DNA from: Oceanobacillus_B kapialis
Lineage (GTDB): Bacteria > Bacillota > Bacilli > Bacillales > Amphibacillaceae
Reading direction: 5' to 3' (one strand)
NCBI RefSeq assembly: GCF_042685265.1
Contig: NZ_JBHUMX010000007.1
DNA: 64,000 nt
Positions 34,747 through 44,210 of this stretch are shown here, one piece after another (the first letter of the stretch is position 1; each line of letters opens with the position of its first letter). The notes under the pieces are model-generated. The model saw only the letters and a program-made list of their open reading frames with translations. It did not search any database and had not been told where the DNA came from. A program made the translations under genes and the position numbers.

Positions 34747-35875
34747 GTCGATTCTCCTTTCGTAAAAACCATACGCCAATTAGTAAAACGAATAAAATAA
34801 TCCACCCATAACCAACATCTTTAGAGAGGAAAGGAGCTATTGGATTTACGAGTGAAAGCCAGGAATAACGTTCCATAAGACCTTCTGTAGGGAGGACGGC
34901 ACCACTAATAATAGCGACAAATAAAGTAAGCAGAAATGATGCCCCGTAGTAGGTAGATAATTGATTCATTAAAACCGACAACAAAAAGGCACCCAAGTGA
35001 ATAGTAATGCGATAAGCGAAGATCGCCAGAATCAGATCCGCCGTTACAGGGTCACCAAATTGATCATGAAATACATAGATTGCCATAATATCTGTTACTA
35101 GAAATAACAGGAAATATAAGGCGGCATTTTGTATTAAATAGGATTTTAATGAAAAACGCATAAAGGAAAAACGAGGCGTGATGCTGCCACGTCGCTCTCG
35201 TATTATCCAATCCATAATCATTAACCCGGATAGTAATGAAAAAATGGCCCATAATCCCCATGGGTTAAACAGAAAAAGCTGATCTCCATCTTCTTCTGTA
35301 GCAGAATTTAAAAATGTAAAAGTGGTATGTAGCAGGTTTTCTTCTGCTTCTACTGTCTTACTCTTATCAACTATCTCTTCCCATGTCCAAGTTTGCTCTC
35401 CGCTTGCATATTGTTCGCTTATTCCTTGAACAGTAAAAGCTGCCTTCATTCTACCTGTATCCTGCTGAACATAGGACATTACCATTTCAGCAACAGGAGA
35501 GTAGGCGAACGAGAGGTCAGAACGATAGCTTTTAATTAATCGATTTCTACTTCCGTTCAAGATTTGCTCTTGATAACCTTCTTCAATAATAAACACGCTA
35601 TCAAGCTGGTGTTGTTCAAGTTGATTTAATGCTTCTTCTTCCGTTAGGGTATGCGTTCGTATAATCGGTGTTTGTTTTATCGAATTAACTAATGCATTTG
35701 CCATTGGAGTAGACTCTTCTAGGACAATCCCCACTGGAACCTTACTGTCTTGCTGTAATGAGTTCGTGATACCCATAATAGCTAATGTACCAAGAATAGG
35801 AAGGGCTAGCCAAAATAAAAGAGATACCCAGTGTTTTTTAAGATGTATAAAACGGGTTTGGAGGATTGCTTTCAT
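34730..35875 (-). CDS. ABC-2 type permease 1
   Basis: Membrane subunit, 381 residues. Helix 1 at ~18-38, an extracytoplasmic domain to ~residue 200, then about five helices. This is the ABC-2/YhgE-Pip architecture used for export of lipids, peptides or polymers. Overlaps the upstream permease by 4 nt (ATGA). Resembles its neighbour in layout, so the pair probably form a heterodimer. Substrate unknown. Confidence 0.82.
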   Translation of the reverse strand: MKAILQTRFIHLKKHWVSLLFWLALPILGTLAIMGITNSLQQDSKVPVGIVLEESTPMANALVNSIKQTPIIRTHTLTEEEALNQLEQHQLDSVFIIEEGYQEQILNGSRNRLIKSYRSDLSFAYSPVAEMVMSYVQQDTGRMKAAFTVQGISEQYASGEQTWTWEEIVDKSKTVEAEENLLHTTFTFLNSATEEDGDQLFLFNPWGLWAIFSLLSGLMIMDWIIRERRGSITPRFSFMRFSLKSYLIQNAALYFLLFLVTDIMAIYVFHDQFGDPVTADLILAIFAYRITIHLGAFLLSVLMNQLSTYYGASFLLTLFVAIISGAVLPTEGLMERYSWLSLVNPIAPFLSKDVGYGWIILFVLLIGVWFLRKENRHVKGT

Positions 35876-37092
35876 TCTTCTAATCGCTCCTTTGCTATGG
35901 CGATACTCACAAATAGGAAAATCGCTGCAAGTGTTAGAAGCAATAATGGGGTGGAATCTACATAGCTTCTGTTATGTAAAATAATTTCTTGCATCCAATG
36001 AAGTGCTTCTACAGGTGCCATATAGCTAAGTATATTCTGTACTCCCATTGGGAAATAAATGGTAGGAATAAGTGCACCACTAACTAAAAGAAACAATCCA
36101 CTGATCAAACTTTGAATGAAAAGTCGTAACTTTTGTGAGATAACGAATATATCAACAATCCCTAAAACAACCAGAAAATGTATACCATAAAGCAGACTTA
36201 ACAACATAACACTTCCGAAATTTTTAATAGTCAATCCCCAATCCATCAAGGAATGGAATAGGAAAAGGGCTAAGCCAGCGAGTAGCATTGTTGTTATAAG
36301 GGATACAGCAATTTTTGCTATTGTTTGCTGTAATACGGTTACGCCATATAATTTCATGCGCTGTTTAAGCCGTGCAGTGTTTTCCTTCGATAGAAAGTTA
36401 TAAAAGACAAACAACCATAAGGTTACAAATACAAACCAAAAAGACAGCCCATAATAATTTAAAGGATTAGATGTTGCTGCATTGTCAATTTGGTTTTCGT
36501 TCACGATTTTGTCTTTGCCAATAGTATAAAAGAAAAACTCTTTAAACTGCTCAAATAATAGATCACTTCTTACTTCACTATCAATCTCTAACTGCTTTGC
36601 ATAATAATTGATTGTTAATATATTTGCCTGTGCGCTACGTATATGCCGTGTAACACTTTCAATTAACTCTCTTATTAATTGACTTTGGGCCGGTTGACTA
36701 GGATTGCCAATAATCGGGAATTCTACTGATCTCCCTTGATACAAATCCTCTGTAAAGCCTTGTTCAATTCGGAGATAAGCACTTAAATCGTCGTTTTCTA
36801 TCTTTTCTTTTGCTTCTTCTTCTGCCATTCCTTCTAATTCTAAGAAAGAACTTAGCGGCGTTTCTTCAATTAATTGACTTACTAATTGTGTTTCTTCTGA
36901 TTGATCAAGGTCTACAATTCCAACCTGAACAGGTGCTTGGTCCTCATTCATAAAAAACTGCAAAACAACGAATAATACAAGTCCTGTTAACAAAAGGGGA
37001 AAAAGTAAAAGAAGAGGAAGTGAGAGCCACTTCCTCTTAAATTGCAACAGATTATTTTTTACAAATAATTGTATATTCCTCATGAAATGCAT
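35872..37092 (-). CDS. ABC-2 type permease 2
   Basis: 406-residue membrane subunit: a basic N-terminus, helix 1 at ~20-44, an extracytoplasmic domain of ~170 residues rich in Gln/Glu, then five to six helices including LLASGLALFLFHS-like and LLSLLYGIHFLVVLG segments. Starts at ATG 37092 (GGAAGTG upstream) or 37083. It follows the large anchored protein by 25 nt, so the two genes are likely one transcript. Confidence 0.82.
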   Translation of the reverse strand: MHFMRNIQLFVKNNLLQFKRKWLSLPLLLLFPLLLTGLVLFVVLQFFMNEDQAPVQVGIVDLDQSEETQLVSQLIEETPLSSFLELEGMAEEEAKEKIENDDLSAYLRIEQGFTEDLYQGRSVEFPIIGNPSQPAQSQLIRELIESVTRHIRSAQANILTINYYAKQLEIDSEVRSDLLFEQFKEFFFYTIGKDKIVNENQIDNAATSNPLNYYGLSFWFVFVTLWLFVFYNFLSKENTARLKQRMKLYGVTVLQQTIAKIAVSLITTMLLAGLALFLFHSLMDWGLTIKNFGSVMLLSLLYGIHFLVVLGIVDIFVISQKLRLFIQSLISGLFLLVSGALIPTIYFPMGVQNILSYMAPVEALHWMQEIILHNRSYVDSTPLLLLTLAAIFLFVSIAIAKERLEE

Positions 37093-37117
37093 TCTAGCAC
37101 TTCCATTTCTTTAAAGA

Positions 37118-38698
37118 TTAAAATCCTGATCCGCCGTAAAGGAGTTCAGATGCCCATTGTTGGAATTGAGGTGCCACTTCTGTTTCGAAATATTGGTTTA
37201 TTTCCTCCACGCTCATGCTTCCTATATCCTTTACATTGTCTTCACTTGGTAATTCAACACTATCGATTGTTTGGCCCTCTGTTGTTGCATGCAAGGTAAA
37301 CATATCTTGGCTTACTTGTGGACTGCTTACAGAGAAGGAGTGTTCAGAACTCATTTGACCTTCTTCATAATTAGAATTTCCTGACCAAATCAAACTTCCT
37401 TCCCCGCTCATTGGATCTTCCATGGAGAAGGTACGTTCAAATTCTCGAGCATTTCCATCAAGCGTTTCTTCACCATTATAAGAAAGCACCGTCTCGCCAA
37501 ACGTTAATGCTAGGGAATCCGTTGCTTGATTGTCTTCCCAAGCAAAATCACCTGTTAGGTTCATCGTACCTTCTGAATACCCATCATCATAGCTGAAATC
37601 GTAATTAAATGTTTGTTGAGTGTCTTCAAGTAATTGTGTTCCTTTTACATTTAAAGCTACCGTGTTGTCATTTTCAGTGGAGCCGATTTCTACAGAGAAA
37701 TCTCGTTGAGCAATTACATCATCATGGACCCAAATAGTAGAGTTCAATCCATTTGGGATGCTAAGCTTATCTATTTCGTTGATGCCATCTTCTAAACCTG
37801 ATTCGAAATCAGAAATCACTTGGTCTATATCAGCAGTAGCCATAGTAGAACCAAACTGTTGTAAGGACATTTGCTCACGAATTAGTTCTTTTAACTTTTC
37901 ATCATCTTTCATTTTCTCTAACACAGTAACGATAAGATCTTTTACTTGTTGTTCCGAAAGCTGCATGGTGATTTTTTCAGTATCTAGAGACTGATCTTGT
38001 ACATCGATAGATTCTTCAGTCTGTTCAAATGCATCCTCTGGAAGTTCATCTAAGATCATTTTTCCGTATTCTTCTTTAAGGTACTCTAAATCTTCTGAAT
38101 TAGTTCCTTCGAATAATGCTTCTAGATTCATAGATTCTTCTCCAGTAAAAGTCTCTGGATCTACTTCTTTCAATAGTGGCCCAAGATCTTCGTCTTTTAA
38201 TTGTAAAACATCATTAATGAATGGCAGGCCAAGAAGAATCTTTTCAGCTGTCACATGGAACTGCACCCCATCAATTTCAACGCCAGCCACTGATGCAGCA
38301 AGCTCTGTGGAGATTTTCTTTCCTTCCATGTCAGCAGCAGTCGTTAGTGTGATGGTAGAATTATTGATGATTTGACTTGGATCCATACCCATGCCATATC
38401 CTGTACTGCCGTATGGATCATTATATTCTGCTGATAGTTCTACAGTTGATTCTGTTGGGTTTTCTTTGGAAGTTTCCAACCATTCCATCTCAGGCTGATA
38501 ACGTTCTTTAAATGTTTCGCCTATGTACTCAAACGAGTTTTTTTCTGCTAGTAGATATTGTGCTTTAGCTGAATTGTCTAGTAAAACAAAAGCGGCTACA
38601 CTACCACCAATAACTAATACTGCTGCAACAATAATTGCAATTAGGCCTTTGGATACTCCCTTCTTCTGATCTGGAGTATTGTTTACTGTTTCATCCAT
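37118..38698 (-). CDS. Large membrane-anchored extracytoplasmic protein (DUF6583-like)
   Basis: 526 residues: a short charged cytoplasmic N-terminus, one hydrophobic helix (~20-42: GLIAIIVAAVLVIGGSVAAF), then a ~480-residue acidic, beta-rich domain outside the membrane. No lipobox, protease or cell-wall motif. I think of DUF6583 but cannot confirm. First gene of a unit with two ABC-2 permeases and an ATPase, so it may be a periplasm-side accessory, such as a substrate acceptor or adaptor. The function is not known. Confidence 0.7.
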   Translation of the reverse strand: MDETVNNTPDQKKGVSKGLIAIIVAAVLVIGGSVAAFVLLDNSAKAQYLLAEKNSFEYIGETFKERYQPEMEWLETSKENPTESTVELSAEYNDPYGSTGYGMGMDPSQIINNSTITLTTAADMEGKKISTELAASVAGVEIDGVQFHVTAEKILLGLPFINDVLQLKDEDLGPLLKEVDPETFTGEESMNLEALFEGTNSEDLEYLKEEYGKMILDELPEDAFEQTEESIDVQDQSLDTEKITMQLSEQQVKDLIVTVLEKMKDDEKLKELIREQMSLQQFGSTMATADIDQVISDFESGLEDGINEIDKLSIPNGLNSTIWVHDDVIAQRDFSVEIGSTENDNTVALNVKGTQLLEDTQQTFNYDFSYDDGYSEGTMNLTGDFAWEDNQATDSLALTFGETVLSYNGEETLDGNAREFERTFSMEDPMSGEGSLIWSGNSNYEEGQMSSEHSFSVSSPQVSQDMFTLHATTEGQTIDSVELPSEDNVKDIGSMSVEEINQYFETEVAPQFQQWASELLYGGSGF

Positions 38699-39066
38699 TT
38701 TCTTGCTCCTCTCCTTAGTGCTTTATCATCATATGTGCATGGAAGAAAAATACACCATGATAAAGTATCTTCATTATTTTTAGCAGATAAAAAAAATATA
38801 GTCAAATGGTTTCATACAAGTAGGAAAATAGATTGGCGCATCAAGGGTTAGATTAGTTTGAGTTCAAGATAATTTTAAAGGTAATAAGACCCTTTTTTGT
38901 TACATATTTTGTAAAAAAATACCTTTGATTTTAATAATTGATTCATATTGCATGGGACCTTTTCTTTATTTTTCAAAAAAAATAGATGCATGTTGCATCT
39001 ATTTTTAGGTACCTTATCAATAAAGAACTTTCTAAAGTTTCATGAGTACTTGCATAGCAACAATGA
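38699..39066. other. Intergenic region between sspI and the ABC unit
   Basis: 368 bp without a supportable gene. It contains the hairpin at 38978-39006 and, nearest the minus-strand gene, an SD-like AAGGAGAGGAGC. AT-rich; no repeat of the families seen elsewhere. Confidence 0.6.
38978..39006. terminator. Bidirectional terminator downstream of sspI
   Basis: Perfect 13-bp inverted repeat AAAAATAGATGCA / TGCATCTATTTTT with a 3-nt loop. It ends sspI transcription. Confidence 0.85.
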
Positions 39067-39288
39067 TTAACTATTTGTGGCGTTTTTCACACCTTGCTCA
39101 AGAGCTTCTACCATTTCTTGCTTCTCCTGTTCGTCTGATGCCTTCCAAATTAACTCAAATAACACACCAAGACCGGGTAGCATTTTTTCTTCACCGTCTT
39201 GAATAGCATCTACAATTGTTGCCTCTAATTGGGAATGGTCATTTGTTGCAATATTTGTCAGGATTGCTTTTCGTAAATTCAAGTCCAT
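39067..39288 (-). CDS. sspI: Small acid-soluble spore protein I
   Basis: Minor SASP made in the forespore, 73 residues. MDLNLRKAILTNIATNDHSQ and EKMLPGLGVLFELIWK match SspI, and its position divergent from ysgA is as in B. subtilis. AGAGGTGATAGG precedes the ATG. A sigma-G-like promoter is proposed upstream. Its presence confirms a spore-forming organism. Confidence 0.93.
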   Translation of the reverse strand: MDLNLRKAILTNIATNDHSQLEATIVDAIQDGEEKMLPGLGVLFELIWKASDEQEKQEMVEALEQGVKNATNS

Positions 39289-39346
39289 ATCCTATCACCT
39301 CTTTTATAAGAATTAAAGCTAGAGATAGTTTGACCTTGTACTTAAA

Positions 39347-39376
39347 AAATATGTATGATGATAACAGGAAAATTCA
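39347..39376 (-). promoter_or_regulatory. Possible sigma-G promoter of sspI
   Basis: On the minus strand TGAATT (39371-39376), 17 bp, CATATTT (39347-39353), against the sigma-G consensus TGAATA/CATACTA. Two mismatches in -10 keep this tentative. Confidence 0.4.
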
Positions 39377-39427
39377 ATTAATCAGAGCCCTGTTCCACCG
39401 ACTAATTTAACAAGAAGGATGAAGCAT

Positions 39428-40165
39428 ATGATCACATCTGCAAAAAATGAAAAAATAAAAGCGTTACGTAAACTACATAAAAAGAAAGGTCGAACTGAAA
39501 CAGGGAGTTTCTTAGTTGAAGGTAGCCATTTGGTTGAAGAGGCACGAAAGAGCGATTGGACTATATTAGAAATCATTGCGCAAGATAGTGTGGACCTGCC
39601 AAAATGGTGTGAGGAACTCCCATTAACATTTGTAACAGAACAGGTTTTCCAGCAGATATCTCAAACAAAATCACCACAAGGCATCGCAGCTGTAGTAGAG
39701 ATGAAGGAAGCAACTGTTGATTTAGAAAACCACTTATTGCTACTTGACGGTATTCAAGACCCAGGAAACTTGGGCACTATGATCCGCACAGCAGATGCAG
39801 CAGGATTTGGTGGGATTATACTTGGTTCAGGGACAGTTGACCTTTATAATGATAAAGTGGTTAGAGCTACGCAAGGGTCCTTATTTCATATTCCAATTAA
39901 GAACGGGCATTTAGAGGCAGAAATCGAGCAATTAAAAGAAAATGAGTATACCGTTTGGGCAACTTCCTTACAAAATGCGCAAAATTACGGGGATAGCAAC
40001 AAGGATAACAAGGTTGCACTCATCGTTGGGAATGAAGGAGCGGGAGTCCAGCAAGTATTACAGGAAAAAGCAGACAAAATCGTAAAAATTCCTATATATG
40101 GAGAGGCTGAATCACTAAATGTCAGCATAGCAGCGGGGATTTTAATGTACTACATAAAAGGATAA
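39428..40165 (+). CDS. ysgA: SpoU/TrmH family RNA 2'-O-methyltransferase
   Basis: SAM-dependent RNA ribose methylase with a knotted fold. N-terminal substrate-binding domain (~1-95) and catalytic domain with the three SpoU motifs: DPGNLGTMIRTADAAG, IVGNEGAGV and PIYGEAESLNVSIAAGI. ATG 39428 is preferred because AAGAAGG ends just before the ATG at 39419. 245 residues. Target nucleotide unknown. Confidence 0.9.
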   Translation: MITSAKNEKIKALRKLHKKKGRTETGSFLVEGSHLVEEARKSDWTILEIIAQDSVDLPKWCEELPLTFVTEQVFQQISQTKSPQGIAAVVEMKEATVDLENHLLLLDGIQDPGNLGTMIRTADAAGFGGIILGSGTVDLYNDKVVRATQGSLFHIPIKNGHLEAEIEQLKENEYTVWATSLQNAQNYGDSNKDNKVALIVGNEGAGVQQVLQEKADKIVKIPIYGEAESLNVSIAAGILMYYIKG

Positions 40166-40167
40166 TG

Positions 40168-40196
40168 TTGCAGAAGTAGTGTAAATTGCATATAAT
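40168..40196 (+). promoter_or_regulatory. pheST promoter
   Basis: TTGCAG (40168-40173), 17 bp, TATAAT (40191-40196); start near 40203. Confidence 0.7.
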
Positions 40197-40202
40197 ATAT
40201 GT

Positions 40203-40472
40203 AATCTTAATAGAAAAGCGAAGATAGAGCCAGATAACATGTTCATATGGGCAAGGGAAAGAATGCCTTGGACTGGAAGCATTCTACCATAAAATGACTG
40301 TTATTATTTCACTCTTGAGCTGACACCGGGACCCTGGTTGAATTCATTCAGGTAAAGGTGCTCCGGAACATTCCGTTAACATGTTTGAGTTGGATGCTGT
40401 TTTAAAAAAGCATCAAATAGGGTGGTACCGCGATATTATAGCCTCGTCCCTTTCCCGGGATGGGGCTTTTTT
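40203..40472 (+). ncRNA. T-box riboswitch, phenylalanine
   Basis: tRNA-Phe-sensing leader of pheST. TTC at 40308-40310 (TTATTTCAC) is the probable specifier codon. The T-box TGGTACCGCG is at 40423-40432, followed by the terminator stem CCTCGTCCC / GGGATGGGG with six Ts ending near 40472. Confidence 0.93.
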
Positions 40473-40506
40473 GTATTCTTTTTATTAAATAGAAGGATAG
40501 CGGCAT

Positions 40507-40626
40507 TTATCCCGCCTAACTGGCAGTAAGACCCCGAGGATCAACTGCCAGTTAAGGTACGATTCGTTCAACTAAGATTTGGTGGAGGAGAAAGGGAAAC
40601 CTCTACCAAATGAAGTTTCACTTTAT
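40507..40626 (+). repeat. Dispersed intergenic repeat, copy 2
   Basis: 120-bp copy lacking ~41 internal bases. Stem 1 is CCTAACTGGCAGT (40515-40527) with ACTGCCAGTTAAGG (40544-40557); stem 2 is TTTGGTGGAGG (40578-40588) with CCTCTACCAAA (40600-40610). Compared with copy 1, a G-C pair in stem 2 has become A-T. It lies in the pheST leader between the T-box terminator and the pheS ribosome site, so it is transcribed. Confidence 0.88.
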
Positions 40627-40650
40627 GAGGATAAAAGGAGGTCAAACAGA

Positions 40651-41685
40651 ATGAAGGAACAATTGGAATCGATTAAGCAAGAAGCTCTCGGAAGAATAGT
40701 CAGTGCCGATGAGCTAAAAGAATTGCAGGAGATTAAGGTTGCATACTTAGGGAAAAAGGGTTCCCTAACAAGCGTTTTACGCGGAATGGGCAAATTATCA
40801 AAGGAAGAACGACCACTTATTGGAGAACTAGCTAACCAGGTACGTGAAGAAATTACGACTGCGCTAGAAGAAAAAGGGCAGAAGCTTGAAGAACTTGCGT
40901 TGGAAAAGCAACTGGAGGAAGAAGCAATTGACGTAACACTGCCAGGACGGCCAGTGGAGGTTGGTGGAGAGCATCTCCTTACAAAAATTGTGGAAGAAAT
41001 CGAAGACTTATTTATTGGGATGGGTTATGAGGTAAGAGAGGGCCCTGAAGTGGAAACAGACTATTACAATTTTGAGGCGTTAAACCTGCCAAAAGGACAC
41101 CCGGCAAGGGATATGCAGGATACATTTTATATAACAAATGAGCTGTTAATGCGAACACATACATCCCCTGTACAAGCGAGAACGATGAAAGAATTTGATG
41201 GCGATCAGTCTGTAAAGATGATCTGTCCAGGCAAAGTTTATAGAAGAGATACAGATGATGCCACACACTCTCATCAGTTTACACAAATTGAAGGTCTATA
41301 CGTTGGGAAAGACGTGCGTATGAGTGACTTAAAAGGAACATTGGATCAGTTCGCGAAAAAAATGTTTGGCAAAGATCGAGAAATAAGATTACGTCCTAGC
41401 TTCTTTCCATTCACCGAACCGTCTGTAGAAATGGATATTTCTTGTAAGGTCTGTAACGGCCAGGGTTGTTCTGTGTGTAAAGGCACTGGATGGATTGAAA
41501 TTCTTGGAGCAGGTATGGTTCATCCAAATGTACTGGAAATGGCTGGTTATGACCCGAAGGAATATACCGGATTTGCTTTCGGGATGGGGCCGGAACGAAT
41601 TGCCATGCTAAAGTATGGTGTGAATGATATTAGACAGTTCTATACAAATGATAAACGATTTTTAGAACAGTACCACAATGCGTAA
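40651..41685 (+). CDS. pheS: Phenylalanyl-tRNA synthetase alpha subunit
   Basis: Catalytic subunit of the alpha2beta2 enzyme. N-terminal coiled coil (~1-85), then class II motifs: GPEVETDYYNFEALN, MRTHTSPVQARTM (motif 2 region), RRDTDDATHSHQFTQIEG and GFAFGMGPERIAMLKYG (motif 3). ATG 40651 has AAGGAGG (40635-40641) and gives 344 residues as in B. subtilis; the open frame extending to 40579 runs back into the dispersed repeat. Confidence 0.97.
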   Translation: MKEQLESIKQEALGRIVSADELKELQEIKVAYLGKKGSLTSVLRGMGKLSKEERPLIGELANQVREEITTALEEKGQKLEELALEKQLEEEAIDVTLPGRPVEVGGEHLLTKIVEEIEDLFIGMGYEVREGPEVETDYYNFEALNLPKGHPARDMQDTFYITNELLMRTHTSPVQARTMKEFDGDQSVKMICPGKVYRRDTDDATHSHQFTQIEGLYVGKDVRMSDLKGTLDQFAKKMFGKDREIRLRPSFFPFTEPSVEMDISCKVCNGQGCSVCKGTGWIEILGAGMVHPNVLEMAGYDPKEYTGFAFGMGPERIAMLKYGVNDIRQFYTNDKRFLEQYHNA

Positions 41686-41700
41686 GGAGGTTATAGCTCA

Positions 41701-44127
41701 ATGTTAGTATCACTTAATTGGTTAAAGAACTATGTAGATATTGGAGAAATAAGCCCGGAACAGTTAGCTGAAAAGGTAACTAAGTCGGGCATTGAAGTAG
41801 AAAGTGTAGAATATGTTGCAGAAAAAAGCGAGAATGTTGTAGTAGGTTATGTAAAGTCTTGTGAAAAACATCCAAACGCAGATAAGCTAAATCTGTGTCA
41901 GGTGGATACAGGCGAGGAAACACTACAGATTATTTGTGGGGCTCCGAATGTGGCGCAAGGTCAAAAGGTTGCTGTGGCAAAGCCAGGTGCTGTCTTGCCG
42001 GGGAATTTTAAAATTAAAAAGGTAAAACTGCGCGGCGTTGAATCAAATGGGATGATCTGTTCTCTGCAGGAACTTGGAATTGAAGAGAAGTATGTGCCAA
42101 AGGATGCTGCTGATGGAATTTTTGTTTTCCCTGATGAGGTGACTGTTGGTGATAGCGTTGAACCATTGTTAAACCTAAATGACGCCGTATTAGAATTTGA
42201 GTTGACACCAAATAGAGCCGATTGTCTTTCCATGTTAGGAGTAGCCTATGAGGTTGCTGCTCTACTGGACCAAGACCTTCAACTACCAAGTGGGGAAACA
42301 GAGGCTGTTGATGAGAATGCAGCAAATTACATTCAAGTAGAAGTAGAAGCGAAAGAGCAAAACCCTTATTATGGTGCATTTGTTATAAAAGATATTGAAG
42401 TAAAAGATTCTCCGCTTTGGATGAAAAATCACTTGATTGCTGCAGGGATTAGACCAATTAACAATGTTGTCGATATTACAAATTTTGTGATGCTGGAATA
42501 TGGTCAACCACTACATGCTTTTGATTATGATCGACTGCAATCAGAAAAAATTGTGGTTCGTCATGCAAAAGAAGGAGAAACACTTGTTACTTTAGATGAT
42601 CAAGAGAGAGTTTTAACAGAAGACCATCTCGTTATTACAGATGGTGAAAAGCCAGTTGCGCTTGCAGGAGTTATGGGTGGATTGGATACAGAGGTTCACA
42701 ATAAAACCAACACGGTTCTACTTGAAGCAGCATATTTTGCCTCCTCTGCAGTACGAAAGGCTGTAAAAGATACTGGATTACGCAGTGAATCAAGCACCCG
42801 TTTTGAGAAGGGAATTGATCCGAATAGGGTTAGAGAAGCAGGGCAAAGAGCATGCCAGTTCCTTGCACAATATGCCAACGGAACTGTATTAACAGATGTA
42901 GTAGAATTCGACGAGCTTGATCGCACGGAGAAACAAATCTCACTCGTTACAAGTGAAGTGAATAAGCGACTTGGAACCTCCATTACAGACGAGGATGTCG
43001 CTGATATCTTTCGTAAGCTTCGTTTCAATTTTGAACGAAATGAAGATAAATTCACGGTATATGCACCAACCCGCAGAGGTGACATTACTATTTTTGAAGA
43101 TTTACTGGAAGAAATTGCGCGAATCTATGGGTATGATAACCTGCCTTTCACCTTACCTGTGGGAGAAGCTCATGCTGGAGCACTTACAGAAACGCAACAG
43201 TTGAAAAGGGATGTAAAAGGATATTTGCAAAGTGCAGGTTTGATGGAAACCATTACGTATTCCTTAACAAATTCCACAAAAATTGAACAGCTTATCAGTC
43301 CGGAGATTCAAGCAATAGATCCTAAACCTGTGGCTCTTTCCATGCCAATGAGTGAGGATCATAAGTATTTAAGGTTAAGTCTTTTACCTGAATTGCTAAG
43401 TACCATTTCGTACAATCAAGCTAGAAATCAGACCGATCTATTTTATTTTGAGCTTGGTAAGATATTTGTTTCCAAAGAGGAGACCGTTACGAGCCAGCCA
43501 TCTGAGCAACTAAGAGTCTCAGGAGCACTTTCTGGTAATTGGGTGGAGCATCCTTGGCAGCAAGAGAAAAAAGCAGTCGATTTTTATTTGGTAAAAGGAA
43601 TTATGGAAGGGCTATTCGATTTCTTAAAATTACCAGTAGTTTTTAAAAAGGCCAGCATTCCTCAAATGCACCCTGGAAGAACTGCTGTAATGAGTATAAA
43701 TGGCAAAGAAATTGGATTCCTCGGCCAGTTGCATCCTGCATTGCAAAAACAGAGTGGCTTAAAAGATACTTATGTATTTGATGTGAATATGGAGGAAGTC
43801 ATTTTGCAGCACAGTGCCGTTCCATCATACAGTCAGATCCCGAAATATCCTTCTGTTACGAGAGACATTGCTTTTATTCTGGATAAACAAATTCCAGCTG
43901 GCGATGTGAAGCATACCATCGAACAATTAGGTGCTCCATTAGTAAAACAGGTGAACATATTTGATGTTTACCAAGGAGCAAATATAGGGGAAGACAAAAA
44001 ATCTGTTGCTTACAGCTTAGTCTATCAACATCCTGAAAAGACGTTGACAGATGAAGAGGTAGAAGAATCATACACGAACATCCTCAATAGCGTGAATGAA
44101 AAGTATGGTGCATTTGTAAGATCTTAA
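41701..44127 (+). CDS. pheT: Phenylalanyl-tRNA synthetase beta subunit
   Basis: 808 residues. N-terminal tRNA-binding OB domain (~40-150: KHPNADKLNLCQVDTG), B3/B4 editing domain (~200-400, ELTPNRADCLSMLGVAYE), B5 domain, the inactive synthetase-like core, and the C-terminal anticodon-binding FDX-ACB domain (~715-808, PKYPSVTRDIAFILD). AAGGAGG precedes the ATG, 15 nt after pheS. A strong terminator follows. Confidence 0.98.
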   Translation: MLVSLNWLKNYVDIGEISPEQLAEKVTKSGIEVESVEYVAEKSENVVVGYVKSCEKHPNADKLNLCQVDTGEETLQIICGAPNVAQGQKVAVAKPGAVLPGNFKIKKVKLRGVESNGMICSLQELGIEEKYVPKDAADGIFVFPDEVTVGDSVEPLLNLNDAVLEFELTPNRADCLSMLGVAYEVAALLDQDLQLPSGETEAVDENAANYIQVEVEAKEQNPYYGAFVIKDIEVKDSPLWMKNHLIAAGIRPINNVVDITNFVMLEYGQPLHAFDYDRLQSEKIVVRHAKEGETLVTLDDQERVLTEDHLVITDGEKPVALAGVMGGLDTEVHNKTNTVLLEAAYFASSAVRKAVKDTGLRSESSTRFEKGIDPNRVREAGQRACQFLAQYANGTVLTDVVEFDELDRTEKQISLVTSEVNKRLGTSITDEDVADIFRKLRFNFERNEDKFTVYAPTRRGDITIFEDLLEEIARIYGYDNLPFTLPVGEAHAGALTETQQLKRDVKGYLQSAGLMETITYSLTNSTKIEQLISPEIQAIDPKPVALSMPMSEDHKYLRLSLLPELLSTISYNQARNQTDLFYFELGKIFVSKEETVTSQPSEQLRVSGALSGNWVEHPWQQEKKAVDFYLVKGIMEGLFDFLKLPVVFKKASIPQMHPGRTAVMSINGKEIGFLGQLHPALQKQSGLKDTYVFDVNMEEVILQHSAVPSYSQIPKYPSVTRDIAFILDKQIPAGDVKHTIEQLGAPLVKQVNIFDVYQGANIGEDKKSVAYSLVYQHPEKTLTDEEVEESYTNILNSVNEKYGAFVRS

Positions 44128-44142
44128 GGTGACCTAATGAAA

Positions 44143-44196
44143 AATAGCCGGAGCATTAGTCGAACAAGAAAGTCGATTAACGCTTCGGCTTTTTAA
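44143..44196. terminator. Bidirectional terminator pheT/rnhC
   Basis: AGCCGGAGCATTAGTCGA / TCGATTAACGCTTCGGCT long imperfect stem with A/T runs on both flanks. Confidence 0.85.
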
Positions 44197-44210
44197 TTGG
44201 CAAGAACCCG

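Noticed and set aside
37758..37994. Plus-strand frame of 78 codons inside the anchored-protein gene
   Set aside because: Antisense shadow of an acidic, serine-rich coding region; no start context.
40579..40650. N-terminal extension of pheS
   Set aside because: The extra codons come from the dispersed repeat; a strong AAGGAGG and family length place the start at 40651.
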